Below, piece after piece: positions 39,254 through 49,729 of a stretch of DNA of 64,000 bases. Source of the DNA: Prochlorococcus sp. AG-409-G20 (GTDB lineage: Bacteria; Cyanobacteriota; Cyanobacteriia; PCC-6307; Cyanobiaceae). The DNA lies in assembly GCA_003215775.1 (NCBI GenBank), contig QCJW01000007.1:28171-92170 (forward strand), written 5' to 3'. The notes beneath the pieces are model-generated. The model was not told the origin of the DNA, searched no databases, and saw nothing but the letters and a program-made list of their open reading frames with translations. Positions within the stretch are counted from its first letter, which is position 1. Every line of letters starts with the position of its first letter. A program made the translations under genes and the position numbers.

Positions 39254-40141
39254 ATGCTTGAAACACTAAAGAAAGAACTATTTGCAAAAGGGGGTCCATT
39301 GGGAAATGCTGAGATGGAAAGTGTTTCTCAAGTTTCAGGAGGGTGCATACACATGGCTTGGAAGTTAGTTTTAAAGGACAATAGAATAGTTTTCATCAAA
39401 ACCAATTCATCAGAGTCTTTCCCAATACTGAATTTTGAAGCAGAGTGCCTCAAAAGTTTAAAAGAATTTTCTGATGACAATTATCTAGTCATTCCAAAAC
39501 CTATAAAAATTGCAAAGTTAACAAATACTTGCATACTAATTCTACCTTGGTTGAATATTGAAAATGGAGACCAAACAAGTCTTGGCAAGGGGCTTGCCAA
39601 ACTTCACCAAAGTTCCTCAAAACATAATAGAGGTAGTTTTGGCTGGGCCAACAATGGCTACATAGGTTCTGGTCCACAACCTGGAGGCTGGATGAAAACA
39701 TGGGGAGATTATTTCATCAACCTCCGGCTGATGCCTCAATTAGAAATTGCCAGCAAATGGGGGCTAAAAGATTTTTATAACAAGAAATTGCTAGAAGGTC
39801 TTAGATCAATACTTAATGAACATTCACCCGAACCAAGCCTACTTCATGGAGATTTATGGAGCGGGAATGTCGGTACTCATCCAGATGGGAAAGGCATACT
39901 TTTTGACCCAGCATCGTATTGGGGAGACAGAGAAGTTGATCTTGCTATGTCAAAATTATTTGGTGGATTTACTAAGAGTTTCTATATAGGCTATGGAAAT
40001 ACTTGGCCCTTATCAGAATCTGCAGGAGACAGAATTGAAATTTATAACCTATATCACTTACTAAATCACGCTAACCTCTTCAAGGGCTCATATCAAAATC
40101 AATGCATCACAAGCATCAAAAGATTGGAATGCATTCTTTGA
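39254..40141 (+). CDS. Fructosamine kinase family protein
   Basis: 295 residues with a protein-kinase-like fold. SQVSGGCIHMAWKL and VFIKTNSSESF give the nucleotide and Lys region, LLHGDLWSGNVG is the catalytic loop and LFDPASYWGDREVDLAM the Mg loop. Relatives phosphorylate ketosamines on glycated proteins for repair. It starts 32 nt from divergent crtD. Confidence 0.9.
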   Translation: MLETLKKELFAKGGPLGNAEMESVSQVSGGCIHMAWKLVLKDNRIVFIKTNSSESFPILNFEAECLKSLKEFSDDNYLVIPKPIKIAKLTNTCILILPWLNIENGDQTSLGKGLAKLHQSSSKHNRGSFGWANNGYIGSGPQPGGWMKTWGDYFINLRLMPQLEIASKWGLKDFYNKKLLEGLRSILNEHSPEPSLLHGDLWSGNVGTHPDGKGILFDPASYWGDREVDLAMSKLFGGFTKSFYIGYGNTWPLSESAGDRIEIYNLYHLLNHANLFKGSYQNQCITSIKRLECIL

Positions 40142-40167
40142 GATTAAGCCAGTTTATAAAGACCTTT

Positions 40168-40536
40168 CTAACCCAAGTATTCTTTACGTAAGTTTTGCAC
40201 CCTTTCAAAAACCGCATTTCGCTTTTCACTAGTAGTGAGGTTCTGCCAACTCCATTGGCCTAAAACAACCAATCCCAATAGTTCAAGCAATCCAGGAACC
40301 AATGGCAATAGATTAACTGTGTCAATGACTCCTTTAATAATTATCTGGGCAACAATTACTACCGCGATAATGCCAGCAGCTTTGCCGTATTTGCCCATTT
40401 GACCCCAATCAACCTGATTTAACGTCTCATTAACCTTCCCCATGACATCGTTTGCACGATCTGAGAAGTTATTAGCACCGACGGAATTAGTGCCGGTATT
40501 TGAGACTGGATTTGTCTCAGGACTTTCGTCGCTCAT
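40168..40536 (-). CDS. CAAD domain membrane protein
   Basis: 122 residues from ATG 40536. A polar, Asn/Ser-rich N-terminus leads to two hydrophobic helices (AAGIIAVVIVAQIIIKGVID and LLPLVPGLLELLGLVVLG) and the ending LRKEYLG, the profile of the CAAD domain. This domain is found fused to some cyanobacterial tRNA synthetases and alone in thylakoid proteins related to plant CURT1. Location: probably thylakoid. Confidence 0.82.
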   Translation of the reverse strand: MSDESPETNPVSNTGTNSVGANNFSDRANDVMGKVNETLNQVDWGQMGKYGKAAGIIAVVIVAQIIIKGVIDTVNLLPLVPGLLELLGLVVLGQWSWQNLTTSEKRNAVFERVQNLRKEYLG

Positions 40537-40588
40537 GAACACAACACAGAGTGCAATTTGTGTTGAATATATCTATTGAATCCTTGTT

Positions 40589-41092
40589 ATGCCAGGATTT
40601 ATTCAATTCGATGCCGATAGCCTGATAGTTCTCACGAGCACACTACTTGCGCCAAAACCTGAAGAAGGCTGTGCTTTATTGATTGGCGATAACAATATAA
40701 TGGCTAGTAATTACAAGACAAAGGGTTATCAAATCAAAGTCATATGGCCTTGTTGCAATATATGGGAGCCAGGCTTATTAAGCCCTTGTAGACATCAAAA
40801 TAGTGAGGTTAGGGCTCCACAAAAAACATGTAGTCGGGAAAATCGATTTGCTATTGATCCAAGAGAACAACTACTTGCCCAAAAGTGGGCAAGGACTAAA
40901 AACTTGAAAATCTTAGGGTCAGCTCATTCTCATCCCGATGGAGAGGCAGTACCATCACCGACAGATAGAGCATTGATCTTTACTTCAGGATTAATGGTTA
41001 TTGTTAGTGGTATTGGATCAGCACAAGCATGGTGGATGCAAAAAGACCAAAACCAACATCCTCAGGAGCTAATTATTTTAAATTGTCATTAA
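40589..41092 (+). CDS. JAMM/MPN+ metalloprotease (Mov34/PAD-1 family)
   Basis: 167 residues. The zinc motif HSHPDGEAVPSPTD gives His113, His115 and Asp126, with an upstream Glu in PEEGCALLIG: a complete JAMM set. Prokaryotic relatives remove C-terminal extensions from ubiquitin-like sulfur carriers so that E1-like enzymes can activate them. The next gene, 28 nt downstream, is exactly such an E1-like protein. Extra cysteines (PCCN, SPCRH, KTCS) lie between residues 54 and 82 and could bind a second metal. Confidence 0.88.
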   Translation: MPGFIQFDADSLIVLTSTLLAPKPEEGCALLIGDNNIMASNYKTKGYQIKVIWPCCNIWEPGLLSPCRHQNSEVRAPQKTCSRENRFAIDPREQLLAQKWARTKNLKILGSAHSHPDGEAVPSPTDRALIFTSGLMVIVSGIGSAQAWWMQKDQNQHPQELIILNCH

Positions 41093-41120
41093 AAAAGTTG
41101 GCTAGAGAATCTACTATCTA

Positions 41121-42263
41121 ATGCAAGACAACAACAACCAAGAATCGAAATTAAGTGCTAATGAGGTGAATAGATATTCTCGTCATCTCAGCCTTCCAGA
41201 AATAGGAGTCGTTGGCCAAGAAAAACTTAAAAAGAGTTCTGTATTATGTATTGGTTGTGGAGGTCTTGGATCTCCACTTCTTATGTATCTTGCAGCAGCG
41301 GGGATAGGCCAGATTGGTATAGTTGATGGAGACACTGTCGAGGAATCTAATCTTCAAAGGCAAGTCATACATAATATTCAATGGCTTGGGCAGCCAAAAA
41401 CATCTTCGGCAAAATCTCAAATATTAAATATCAATCCTTTTTGTAAAGTTGATACATTTAATAAATTCTTAGACGAAGAAAATGCATTAGAGATAATGAG
41501 CCCTTACAATATTATCTGTGACTGTACAGATAATTTCCCCAGTCGCTACCTAATCAATGATGCTTGCCTAATTTTAGAGAAGCCAAATATATATGGTTCA
41601 ATCGCAAAGTTTATTGGACAAGTAACTGTTTTTAACCTACATAACTCAAGCCCTAACTATAGAGACTTAGTGCCTATCCCTCCACCTAGTCACTTAATTC
41701 CTTCCTGCTCAGAAGCAGGTGTAGTAGGTGTTCTCCCTGGAATAATAGGATTAATACAAGCAACCGAAGTTATTAAAATAATTACCGGTATTGGAGATAT
41801 CCTAGATGGAAGACTGCTAGTCTACGATGCTTTACAAATGAAGTTCAAAGAGCTTAGTTTAATACATGATAATAATAACAAAAAGATAGACAGCCTGATA
41901 AATTATAAAGATTTTTGCTCCTCAGGAAATAATAAAAGTGAATACATTATTGACAAGGTCTCAGTCAAAGAAATGAAAAGTATTATGATAGATAATAACG
42001 AGATCTTGCTCATAGATGTTCGAACAAAAGATGAGTATGAATTACACAAAATACCTGGCGCTAAATCAATTCCACTTAATGAGATCGAGAGCAGAGAAAT
42101 TTTAGAGAATCTCAGAGAAATATCACTACATAGGACAATCTATTTGTATTGCAAAAGTGGACATCGCTCTGAGAAGGCCCTCCAAATACTGCTAAAGAAC
42201 GGGATCAAGGGCTTTAATATAATTGGAGGCATAGATGCATGGACAAATGAAATTAACAATTAA
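41121..42263 (+). CDS. moeB: MoeZ/MoeB-type adenylyl- and sulfurtransferase (ThiF domain plus rhodanese)
   Basis: 380 residues in two domains. Residues about 15-260 are an E1-like ThiF domain: CIGCGGLGSPLLMYLAAAGI for ATP, NLQRQVIHN, and Cys196 in PSCSEAGVVGVLPGIIG. Residues about 285-380 are a rhodanese with catalytic Cys344 in YCKSGHRS. Such enzymes adenylate a MoaD/ThiS-like carrier and transfer sulfur for molybdopterin, thiamin or cysteine. The CxxC zinc pairs of E. coli MoeB are missing. No carrier gene is adjacent. Confidence 0.9.
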   Translation: MQDNNNQESKLSANEVNRYSRHLSLPEIGVVGQEKLKKSSVLCIGCGGLGSPLLMYLAAAGIGQIGIVDGDTVEESNLQRQVIHNIQWLGQPKTSSAKSQILNINPFCKVDTFNKFLDEENALEIMSPYNIICDCTDNFPSRYLINDACLILEKPNIYGSIAKFIGQVTVFNLHNSSPNYRDLVPIPPPSHLIPSCSEAGVVGVLPGIIGLIQATEVIKIITGIGDILDGRLLVYDALQMKFKELSLIHDNNNKKIDSLINYKDFCSSGNNKSEYIIDKVSVKEMKSIMIDNNEILLIDVRTKDEYELHKIPGAKSIPLNEIESREILENLREISLHRTIYLYCKSGHRSEKALQILLKNGIKGFNIIGGIDAWTNEINN

Positions 42264-42308
42264 AATGTCCATGAATAATTACGTAAAACATCTCAATGTC
42301 TTATTTAA

Positions 42309-43517
42309 CTAATAATCAACACCTCGCTTAAGGTCAACACCCTGCTCAGCATAATGCTTATGACATACCATTTCTGAATGAACACTTGCCAAATCAAAAT
42401 AAGCCGGTTGATTTTTACAGCGCCCAGTAATAATCACTTCTGTCTCAGATGGCTTCCTAAGTAATGTCTGAATAATTGGCTCAATAGGTAATAACTCTAA
42501 ATCAACACTTGGATTCAATTCATCAAGTATCACAGTCTTATATAACCCACTTCCAATAGCTGCTCGAGCAATCTCCCAAGCCCGCTCAGCCTCTACATAA
42601 TCAATTGGTTTTTGTTGTCCTCGCCAAACTATTGCGTCTCTCCCAGAACGTAAATGATCAACTAAATGTGGGTAACTTTCTCTAAGGGCAGCAATAGCAG
42701 CATCCTCTGTATAACCACTACCTCCTTTAAGCCATTGCAAAATCAAAACTCGATGACTTTTATCTTGACTAATTCCACGACCAATTGCCTGAAGAGCCTT
42801 TCCTAAAGCACTCGTAGATTTTCCTTTGCCTTCACCTGTATAAATTTCAATTCCACCAACCGAGTGAAGACCTTGAGAATGCACAGACTCCTTCATCGGA
42901 CGTTTATGAGCACGCATTTCTGAATGCAAATCAGCAACCTGCACTAATTGAGGAGGAGCCGCTCTACCTGTAACAATTATCTCCATACCTTTTGGTCTTG
43001 ACTGAAGAGTATCGACAACCTCTCCCAAGGGAAGTAATCCCAAATCAAGTACAGGATTCAATTCATCCAATACAACTACTGAATAAAGTTCACTAGCAAT
43101 CGCCCCCTTAGCTATATCCCATCCTCGTTGAGCCTCCTGAGTATCAACATGAGTAGCCTCTGCAGTAGTAAAAAATTCAGCTCTACCAGTTCTGACTTGA
43201 TCAATTAAGTGAGGGAAGCCTTGCTGTAAAGCATCTATGGCTGCATCTTCGTCATAAGCCCTCCCTGGACCTTTAAGAAACCTGAGAAGCAGAACTCTTG
43301 TTCTTCGCTCCTCACAAATACCCAAACCAATCGTCCTTAATACAACTCCAAGAGCAGCCTGACTTTTACCTTTCCCTTCTCCATCGTATATATGCAATTG
43401 TCCATGACTACGCTCCCTACTATCAGCGGCGGTAACTATTCCAATCCCCTTGCCACTTCCTCGTCGAGGTGGTTTCTTATCTAAGTTTTTCTGTCCTTGG
43501 TCTGCCTTGTCAGCCAT
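42309..43517 (-). CDS. Tandem-domain cob(I)alamin adenosyltransferase-like protein (CobO/BtuR x2)
   Basis: 402 residues from ATG 43517. Two similar P-loop domains follow each other: HIYDGEGKGKSQAALGVVLR (first) and EIYTGEGKGKSTSALGKALQ (second), each with VVLDELNP/VILDELNP and a later ITGR. CobO normally has one such domain of about 200 residues and adds adenosyl to cobalamin. The second copy ends with the canonical KRGVDY; the first lacks it. Fused duplication is known among picocyanobacteria. Whether both halves are active cannot be read. Confidence 0.85.
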   Translation of the reverse strand: MADKADQGQKNLDKKPPRRGSGKGIGIVTAADSRERSHGQLHIYDGEGKGKSQAALGVVLRTIGLGICEERRTRVLLLRFLKGPGRAYDEDAAIDALQQGFPHLIDQVRTGRAEFFTTAEATHVDTQEAQRGWDIAKGAIASELYSVVVLDELNPVLDLGLLPLGEVVDTLQSRPKGMEIIVTGRAAPPQLVQVADLHSEMRAHKRPMKESVHSQGLHSVGGIEIYTGEGKGKSTSALGKALQAIGRGISQDKSHRVLILQWLKGGSGYTEDAAIAALRESYPHLVDHLRSGRDAIVWRGQQKPIDYVEAERAWEIARAAIGSGLYKTVILDELNPSVDLELLPIEPIIQTLLRKPSETEVIITGRCKNQPAYFDLASVHSEMVCHKHYAEQGVDLKRGVDY

Positions 43518-43596
43518 GGTCTGGCCCAACTACAACTTGAGCTTAACCAGATCAACATCATCAAAGATAGTCTTATAAAGGAATACTTGAAAAATT

Positions 43597-44430
43597 GTGC
43601 TCAACACAATAAAACCATTGACAAAACTCGAGGCGGAGCAACTCGATAAATTGAGGAATTACCTCAAAAAGCTTGGATCTGTATGCGTTGCATATTCTGG
43701 TGGGGTTGACAGCTCCTTAGTTGCCACAATTGCAAAGGAACAACTAGGGACTAAAGCAATTGCAGTAACAGGTGTTTCCCCTGCATTGTCACCATATCTT
43801 CTGAAAGAAGCTAGAGATCAAGCCAAATGGATAGGAATAGACCATCAAGAATGCCAAACAGAAGAACTAACTAATCCTGCATACAACAAGAATCCTATAA
43901 ATAGATGCTTTGCATGCAAGCAAGAGTTACATCATCAACTCAGAGCAATCGCAAAAGTTTCACAAACTTCTCAAGTGGTAGACGGAGTAAATTATGACGA
44001 CCTAAATGATTACAGACCTGGAATTGAAGCAGCTAGGGTTGCTGGAGTCTTATCACCTCTTGCTGAACTAAAAATAAATAAAATTTCTATCAGAAAAATT
44101 TCACTAGCACTTGGCTTGCCTTGGTGGAACAAAGCTGCTCAGCCATGTCTTGCCTCCAGATTCCCATACGGAGAATCAATTAATGAGAAAAAGTTAGATC
44201 AGGTTGCACATGCAGAACAATGGCTAATTAACCAAGGTTTTCATCAAGTAAGAGTACGAAGCAGCGGAAAAGAAGCCAAAATAGAGTTACCAGAAGAACA
44301 TATAGATCAACTACTTCTAAAACTAGATAAAAAGAAAATAGTGAAATATTTCCTTTCTCTAGGGTTTACCTCGGTAAGTATCGACCTTGAAGGATTAATC
44401 AGTGGCAAGCTCAATAGGAATCTCAAGTAA
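43597..44430 (+). CDS. larE: LarE-type ATP-dependent sacrificial sulfur transferase
   Basis: 277 residues from a GTG at 43597. PP-loop AYSGGVDSSLVATIA, the RCFACKQELHHQL block and AAQPCLASRFPYG match LarE, which donates sulfur from its own Cys to the nickel-pincer nucleotide cofactor of lactate racemase. No larA, larB or larC lies in the window, so another sulfur acceptor is possible. It is divergent from the CobO-like gene. Confidence 0.85.
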   Translation: MLNTIKPLTKLEAEQLDKLRNYLKKLGSVCVAYSGGVDSSLVATIAKEQLGTKAIAVTGVSPALSPYLLKEARDQAKWIGIDHQECQTEELTNPAYNKNPINRCFACKQELHHQLRAIAKVSQTSQVVDGVNYDDLNDYRPGIEAARVAGVLSPLAELKINKISIRKISLALGLPWWNKAAQPCLASRFPYGESINEKKLDQVAHAEQWLINQGFHQVRVRSSGKEAKIELPEEHIDQLLLKLDKKKIVKYFLSLGFTSVSIDLEGLISGKLNRNLK

Positions 44431-44464
44431 TACTTAATCATATTAAATTCCTCTAATGCTTTAA

Positions 44465-44914
44465 TCAGGCTTTACTAATTGAAGTTTGCCGATCAAAACT
44501 TTTTAGGAAATAACGTTGTGAAAAAAATTCTTTTCTTATAAAAGTACATGCTTTCTCAGGCATTGTATGGTCACCACAGGTAAAAATATCAATTGCCGCA
44601 TATCCATGTTCAGGCCATGTATGAATAGATATATGAGATTCTGCTAACAATGCTAATCCAGTCACACCCTGAGGTTCGAAATGATGCGTTATTAAATTGA
44701 GAAGCTGGGCCCCAGCAAATTTAGCAGCCGAAGTAATAACTGTTCTCACAAATGCTTCATCATCAATTCTCAACTGATCACATTCATAAAGCTCAAGGAT
44801 GCAATGCTTACCCACAATATTCTTTTTATTAGTCATTCCTTGACTAGGAACTTTCAAAGGCGCTAACTCATCCCATCCTGGGTGGGGATGCAGACATGGC
44901 ACACTTTGATTCAT
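44465..44914 (-). CDS. speD: S-adenosylmethionine decarboxylase proenzyme
   Basis: 149 residues. [19 protein letters not shown] contains the self-cleavage site: Ser93 becomes the pyruvoyl group. The enzyme makes decarboxylated AdoMet for spermidine. An ATG at 44836 ([11 protein letters not shown]) would give the usual shorter bacterial length of 123; the first 26 residues are of unsure status. It follows recF by 37 nt on the same strand. Confidence 0.93.
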   Translation of the reverse strand: MNQSVPCLHPHPGWDELAPLKVPSQGMTNKKNIVGKHCILELYECDQLRIDDEAFVRTVITSAAKFAGAQLLNLITHHFEPQGVTGLALLAESHISIHTWPEHGYAAIDIFTCGDHTMPEKACTFIRKEFFSQRYFLKSFDRQTSISKA

Positions 44915-44951
44915 TAGGTGATTACAAATAGCTGCCTAGGATAACCTACGT

Positions 44952-46058
44952 CTAATTAAGTTGAAAAGAATCTGCCTCGATGATTTGAGAATATCTTTGC
45001 CAATCCCCCTCAAAAGCCTGAAGATGAGTTGCAGTTACTAAGCATTGGTGATCAGTGCCTACTGCCTCAAGCAACAACAACTGTCTGTTGGGATCCAATT
45101 CTGCAAGAACATCATCTAGAAGAAGTAAAGGAGGTTCACCATAAACTTGGCCAAGTAATTCCAATTCTGCCAACTTTAAAGCCAATAATATTGTCCTCTG
45201 TTGACCTGCAGATCCAAAGCGCCTAGCAGGTGCTCCATCCAATAAGAACTTAACTTCATCTCTATGGGGCCCAATCCTGCAGATACCCAAGCGCTCCTCG
45301 TCCTCTCTTTGTTCCAATAGTTGCTGCTGAATTGATAAACGCCAAGGCTCTTCTGCTTCTTCTCCCTCTAACTTGCTCCCTGGACAGTACTCAAACTCCA
45401 ATTTCTCCTTGCCACCGCTTAATGTTTCTTGCCAATTTGCTGCAAGCGGTTGGAGATGCCTTAAGGCCCTACTTCTTCGTCTATGAATTCTCGTACTCAC
45501 TAAAGCCATCTGAATATCAAATGCATCTAACAGATCGTTTTTTTCTTGTGCAGAACAAAATCTACAATGATGCCAAAGTTGATTTCTTTGACGCATTAAC
45601 TTGCTATATCTACTCATTAAATCGCAATAGATAGGTTCCAACTGCTGAACAACTTTGTCCAGCCAATTTCTTCGAAGAGAAGGCTCTCCCCTTACTAAAT
45701 CAAGATCACGTGAGCTAAAGCAAACACATCGCAAAGGACCTATCAAGTCCAATTGTCTGCCTAGAATTTTTTCATTACGTCGTACTTGCCTGCCACCTTT
45801 TCGCCGTAATTCAATCTCAAGACATTCAGAATCATTAGCAATAGCTTTCAACAAAGCTCTCTTTTCTCCCCATTTAATAAGATCTTGATCATTACCAGTA
45901 CGATGAGTCCTAAGACTTCCTATTAATTCAACTGCCTCAAGAAGATTAGATTTACCAATACCATTAGATCCAATGACCAATAGCCGTTTTTCAGTTAACT
46001 CCAACCGAAGTTCACTGTAATTCCTAAAATTATTGAGTTCGAGCTGGTTAAGCCTAAT
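44952..46058 (-). CDS. recF: DNA replication and repair protein RecF (non-standard start)
   Basis: ABC-type ATPase that loads RecA at gaps. Walker [16 protein letters not shown], signature-like [18 protein letters not shown] and Walker [13 protein letters not shown] are intact. The conserved N-terminal strand [19 protein letters not shown] lies in frame upstream of the first standard start codon (TTG 46004), but no ATG, GTG or TTG precedes it before the TAG at 46080-46082. I place the start at ATT 46058; ATA 46067 is an alternative. Using TTG 46004 would remove the NFRNY strand. Confidence 0.85.
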   Translation of the reverse strand: MRLNQLELNNFRNYSELRLELTEKRLLVIGSNGIGKSNLLEAVELIGSLRTHRTGNDQDLIKWGEKRALLKAIANDSECLEIELRRKGGRQVRRNEKILGRQLDLIGPLRCVCFSSRDLDLVRGEPSLRRNWLDKVVQQLEPIYCDLMSRYSKLMRQRNQLWHHCRFCSAQEKNDLLDAFDIQMALVSTRIHRRRSRALRHLQPLAANWQETLSGGKEKLEFEYCPGSKLEGEEAEEPWRLSIQQQLLEQREDEERLGICRIGPHRDEVKFLLDGAPARRFGSAGQQRTILLALKLAELELLGQVYGEPPLLLLDDVLAELDPNRQLLLLEAVGTDHQCLVTATHLQAFEGDWQRYSQIIEADSFQLN

Positions 46059-46138
46059 CTTCCCTATAGCATCTTTTGGCTAAGCTAACTCTGGATTGTT
46101 ATTCAGGGAGCGATTTACCGGCAAAAAGCAAGGCATGA

Positions 46139-46212
46139 GGGCATGTAGCTCAGTTGGATAGAGCATCAGATTCCGGTTCTGAGAGTCGGGGGTTCGAGTC
46201 CCTCCATGCTCG
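46139..46212 (+). tRNA. tRNA-Arg (CCG)
   Basis: 74 nt. Acceptor GGGCATG/CATGCTC (one G-U pair) and discriminator G, D-arm GCTCAGTTGGATAGAGC, anticodon stem TCAGA/TCTGA with loop TTCCGGT giving anticodon CCG, and T-loop TTCGAGT. It reads CGG, a rare codon in such AT-rich genomes. It lies between recF and a GNAT gene. Confidence 0.96.
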
Positions 46213-46237
46213 CTTCTTTTAAAAATGACACTTGCAA

Positions 46238-46732
46238 TTATCTAAGACGAAAACCCATAACTCTTATTCCATTAGGATCTAGCAAGAAACCATTATCCTT
46301 TAATGCTTGTAAAGACATTGAAGGTGCACATACTGAAATACTGCACCCAGGCAGCTCTCTTTTAAGAATTGAAAGCATATTATGTATCAAAACATCTATT
46401 AACTTCTCTTGATTTTTCCCAGGTTCCGCAACTAAATTCCAAATATTTGCATTCAATCCCTTATCACTCGTAGCCCTAACAAAAGCCACAAGCTTTCCAG
46501 ATCTTTCTTCAAAAATACTCAAATAACAAAAACTTTTTTCCAAAGCAATAATAAGTCTTTTTGGAGAATGTGTTCTCTCATTACATCGTGCAAGCAAACG
46601 ATTTATCAAAGCAGCAGAAACTGATTCATCTCTTTTCAATATAAAGCCATTAGGTAGTTGTGGAGCCTTTAAACGCTGGCGAAATGGAATCAATTGTTTA
46701 ACCTGTATTGCGCATTCCAGCTGCAATCCCAT
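46238..46732 (-). CDS. GNAT-like acetyltransferase domain protein
   Basis: 164 residues. The middle reads [20 protein letters not shown] followed by [20 protein letters not shown], like the beta4-beta5-alpha3 region of a GNAT acetyltransferase; the end [22 protein letters not shown] also fits. The acetyl-CoA R/Q-x-x-G-x-G/A loop is weak. It overlaps the 3' end of ppc by 35 nt. Substrate unknown. Confidence 0.6.
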   Translation of the reverse strand: MGLQLECAIQVKQLIPFRQRLKAPQLPNGFILKRDESVSAALINRLLARCNERTHSPKRLIIALEKSFCYLSIFEERSGKLVAFVRATSDKGLNANIWNLVAEPGKNQEKLIDVLIHNMLSILKRELPGCSISVCAPSMSLQALKDNGFLLDPNGIRVMGFRLR

Positions 46733-49721
46733 TAATAGTTAATAGAGCTCCTCGGAGCAACTCACTTCTACTATATGTTCTTGTTTCATCCCCATGCTTT
46801 CCTGTTGCTTCTCTCATGGGAGGTTGACGTTTTTGATCACGTAGCCTTCTCAACAAAGCTACTTGCAAGAAACCTAAAGGAACAATTGTTCTATTGCGAA
46901 GATCGACTGATAATTGCAAAGCTGGGTCAGCATCAAGCAATCTTTTTTTACCAGTAATAGCCAATATTAATTTCTTAGTGAGGTAATACTCAGTAGAAAT
47001 AATCTCAAAAATTCGATTAAAAGCATCTTTGTTTTCCGAGCTCCCTAAACTTGATACATAGTGCTGAGCCAACTCAAGGTCTACTTTTGACAGAGTCATT
47101 TCAACCTTAGAAATCAACATACGAAAGAATGGCCACCTCTGATGAAGCCTGCGTAATAAATCAAGCTGATTAGGATCCATTTCCACTTCAGCTGATAATG
47201 CCGTTCCCACCCCAAACCAACTTGGCAATAAAAAACGGCTCTGAGTCCATCCAAAAACCCATGGTATAGCTCTTAAACTAGATAAATCTTTTGCCCCACT
47301 TTTTCTTCTTGCAGGTCTACTAGAAATCTGTAACTTACTAATTTCTTCAATTGGAGTTACCTCCTGAAAGAAAGCTACTAAATCAGGATTATCATGTACT
47401 AAAGCTCGGTAATGTTCTCTGGAACGCCCTGCCAATCTAGTCATCAATTGATTCCAACTAGATGTTGCATCTAATTGATTAGTAACGAGACTATTTTGAA
47501 GAACTGCTGTAGTCACAGTTTCAAGGTTATACAAAGCAAGCTCTGGAAGAGTGTATTTAGAAGCCAAAACTTCGCCTTGTTCTGTAATCTTTATTCTCCC
47601 TTGAAGCGTTCCACTTGGTTGAGCCAATATGGCCTGATAAGCAGGACCTCCTCCTCGACCAACAGATCCTCCTCGACCATGAAAAAGCCTCAAAGCAACA
47701 CCTTGTCTACTTGCCAAATCTTGTAAAGCTATTTGCGCTTGATGAATCTCCCAATTACTTGATAAAAAACCAGAATCTTTATTGCTATCAGAATATCCGA
47801 GCATTAGTTCTTGCAAAGGTTGCAATTTTTCTCCAACACGTGGTAATAAATTTCTATATAGCTGTTCTTTAAAAAGTTGCTCCATCACTTCTGGAGCCCT
47901 TTGAAGATCTTCAACCGTTTCAAATAAAGGTACTACCAATAAATCAGATTTTCTCGCAGCGGGGTCCACAAGTCCCGCTTCTTTTGCTAATAGCAATACC
48001 TCAAGTAAATCTGACACAGTATGGCTCATTGAAATCACATATGTTCGACAAATACGACTTCCAAACTCATCTTGTAGTCGGTTAAGCATACGAAAAACAG
48101 AAATAGTCTCAGCTGTTGATTTAGACCAAGAAACTTCTGATGAAATAAGAGGTCTTCTTGTCTCAAGTTCTTTCTTAAGCCAATCAACTTTTTCTTCTTC
48201 ATTCATCTCTTCATATGGTTGAGGTAAATTTAAATATCTAGTTACTTCGTCCAATACATCACTATGGCGTGTACTTTCTTGGCGTATATCAAGACTTGCT
48301 AGAGAAAATCCAAATATGTGAACCTGATTAAGTAGAGTGTCTAAAAGTTCACAAGTTAAATCAGTACTCACTAAGCTATTTCTTATAAGTTCTAAATCAC
48401 TACGGAATTCTGCAATTGAGCCATAATGCAAACTTTCTATTGAATTAATGATCGCGTTGTCAGGGTCAACATTGTCAAGAGATACTTTCCATCCGGCCTC
48501 AGATAATTGCTGGTTCCTTAAAGTAGTCAACTTTAATCTTTCAAGCATATAGCTCAACTTCAGACGATAAGGCTCTAATCGATAGCGTGCTGCTCGCTCC
48601 TCATAAACCTCTGGGAAGCGCAACCTATCCATTTCCAATGATTCCAACAACGCTGCACTAACCTGACTCCACTGCATAGAGATACTCAGTTGATCCCTTA
48701 AATCTTGAACAGCAGTGATATACCTTTGGAGCATTAATTGCCTTTGATAACAAGCCGTTCGCCAGGTAATTTCAGGAGTAACAGAAGGGTTGCCATCTCG
48801 GTCTGAACCTACCCAGGAACCAAAAGTACAAAAAGCCTCTTGAGGGAGAAGTACATCCGGATAACTACTTGACAAGGCTGAAGCTATACGCCTCCTTAAT
48901 TGAGGCATTGCATCAAATAAAACTTGCTGGAAATAATGCAATGCATAATCCACTTCATCCAAAACAGTTGGCTTAAACTGATGAAGCTCATCAGTTCGCC
49001 ACCATAGTCTTATTTCCTCTTCAAGCTGAAGTCTTAAGTTTGAATATTCAGGTTTAGATTGACAAGAATCAGATTGCAATTTTTGAAGCAAACTTGCAAC
49101 TTTTCTTTGTTTATGACGAACAGTATGCCGCACAATTTCTGTTGGATGGGCTGTAAACACAAGACGAATATCCATCTCTTGCAATAAAGACTCTAACTGT
49201 GCTGGAGGAACATTTAAGCGACGAAGCCTTTCAAAAAGCTGCCTAAAAGTTGCAGGGGCAGTTTGACTGGCCAAAGGGGGAGCGAAAGGATCAAAAGACT
49301 GTCTATCATTTTCCAAATCAGTACAAGTCATACTTGATACATAACCATCTTCTTCAATTCGCTGCTCAAGAATATTTACCAATTGGAAATACAAAGAAAA
49401 AGCTCTTGCTGCAGAAATTGCCTCAGCTAAATCCATCTCACGGATCAAAAGAACAATTGCCAAGCTCGTACTGTTTTGATCTTCATCTTCAACTGCGATT
49501 GGATCACTTAATTTCTTAAGTCGTAAAAGTCGATCTGCCTGTTCAATAGGGCATTCACTCTTAAGAACTGTTTCCCATAGATCTTCTACTAACTCCAGTC
49601 TCTGCTTTAAAAGTCGACCAGAATGATTGCCACCTTGATTAATATCAGCTCCCAAATCACCTTCAGCGGGATCAGAGGGAGATTGCTCAATTGAATCGTG
49701 ATAAGAGTCTAATTTAGTCAT
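46698..49721 (-). CDS. ppc: Phosphoenolpyruvate carboxylase
   Basis: 1007 residues. Adds bicarbonate to PEP to make oxaloacetate, replenishing the incomplete TCA cycle. The catalytic His is in [15 protein letters not shown], the Gly loop is [13 protein letters not shown], and the protein ends GMRNTG, the usual PEPC C-terminus. Eight nt separate it from gshA upstream, so the two are co-transcribed. Confidence 0.99.
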   Translation of the reverse strand: MTKLDSYHDSIEQSPSDPAEGDLGADINQGGNHSGRLLKQRLELVEDLWETVLKSECPIEQADRLLRLKKLSDPIAVEDEDQNSTSLAIVLLIREMDLAEAISAARAFSLYFQLVNILEQRIEEDGYVSSMTCTDLENDRQSFDPFAPPLASQTAPATFRQLFERLRRLNVPPAQLESLLQEMDIRLVFTAHPTEIVRHTVRHKQRKVASLLQKLQSDSCQSKPEYSNLRLQLEEEIRLWWRTDELHQFKPTVLDEVDYALHYFQQVLFDAMPQLRRRIASALSSSYPDVLLPQEAFCTFGSWVGSDRDGNPSVTPEITWRTACYQRQLMLQRYITAVQDLRDQLSISMQWSQVSAALLESLEMDRLRFPEVYEERAARYRLEPYRLKLSYMLERLKLTTLRNQQLSEAGWKVSLDNVDPDNAIINSIESLHYGSIAEFRSDLELIRNSLVSTDLTCELLDTLLNQVHIFGFSLASLDIRQESTRHSDVLDEVTRYLNLPQPYEEMNEEEKVDWLKKELETRRPLISSEVSWSKSTAETISVFRMLNRLQDEFGSRICRTYVISMSHTVSDLLEVLLLAKEAGLVDPAARKSDLLVVPLFETVEDLQRAPEVMEQLFKEQLYRNLLPRVGEKLQPLQELMLGYSDSNKDSGFLSSNWEIHQAQIALQDLASRQGVALRLFHGRGGSVGRGGGPAYQAILAQPSGTLQGRIKITEQGEVLASKYTLPELALYNLETVTTAVLQNSLVTNQLDATSSWNQLMTRLAGRSREHYRALVHDNPDLVAFFQEVTPIEEISKLQISSRPARRKSGAKDLSSLRAIPWVFGWTQSRFLLPSWFGVGTALSAEVEMDPNQLDLLRRLHQRWPFFRMLISKVEMTLSKVDLELAQHYVSSLGSSENKDAFNRIFEIISTEYYLTKKLILAITGKKRLLDADPALQLSVDLRNRTIVPLGFLQVALLRRLRDQKRQPPMREATGKHGDETRTYSRSELLRGALLTINGIAAGMRNTG

Positions 49722-49729
49722 GGTTTACC

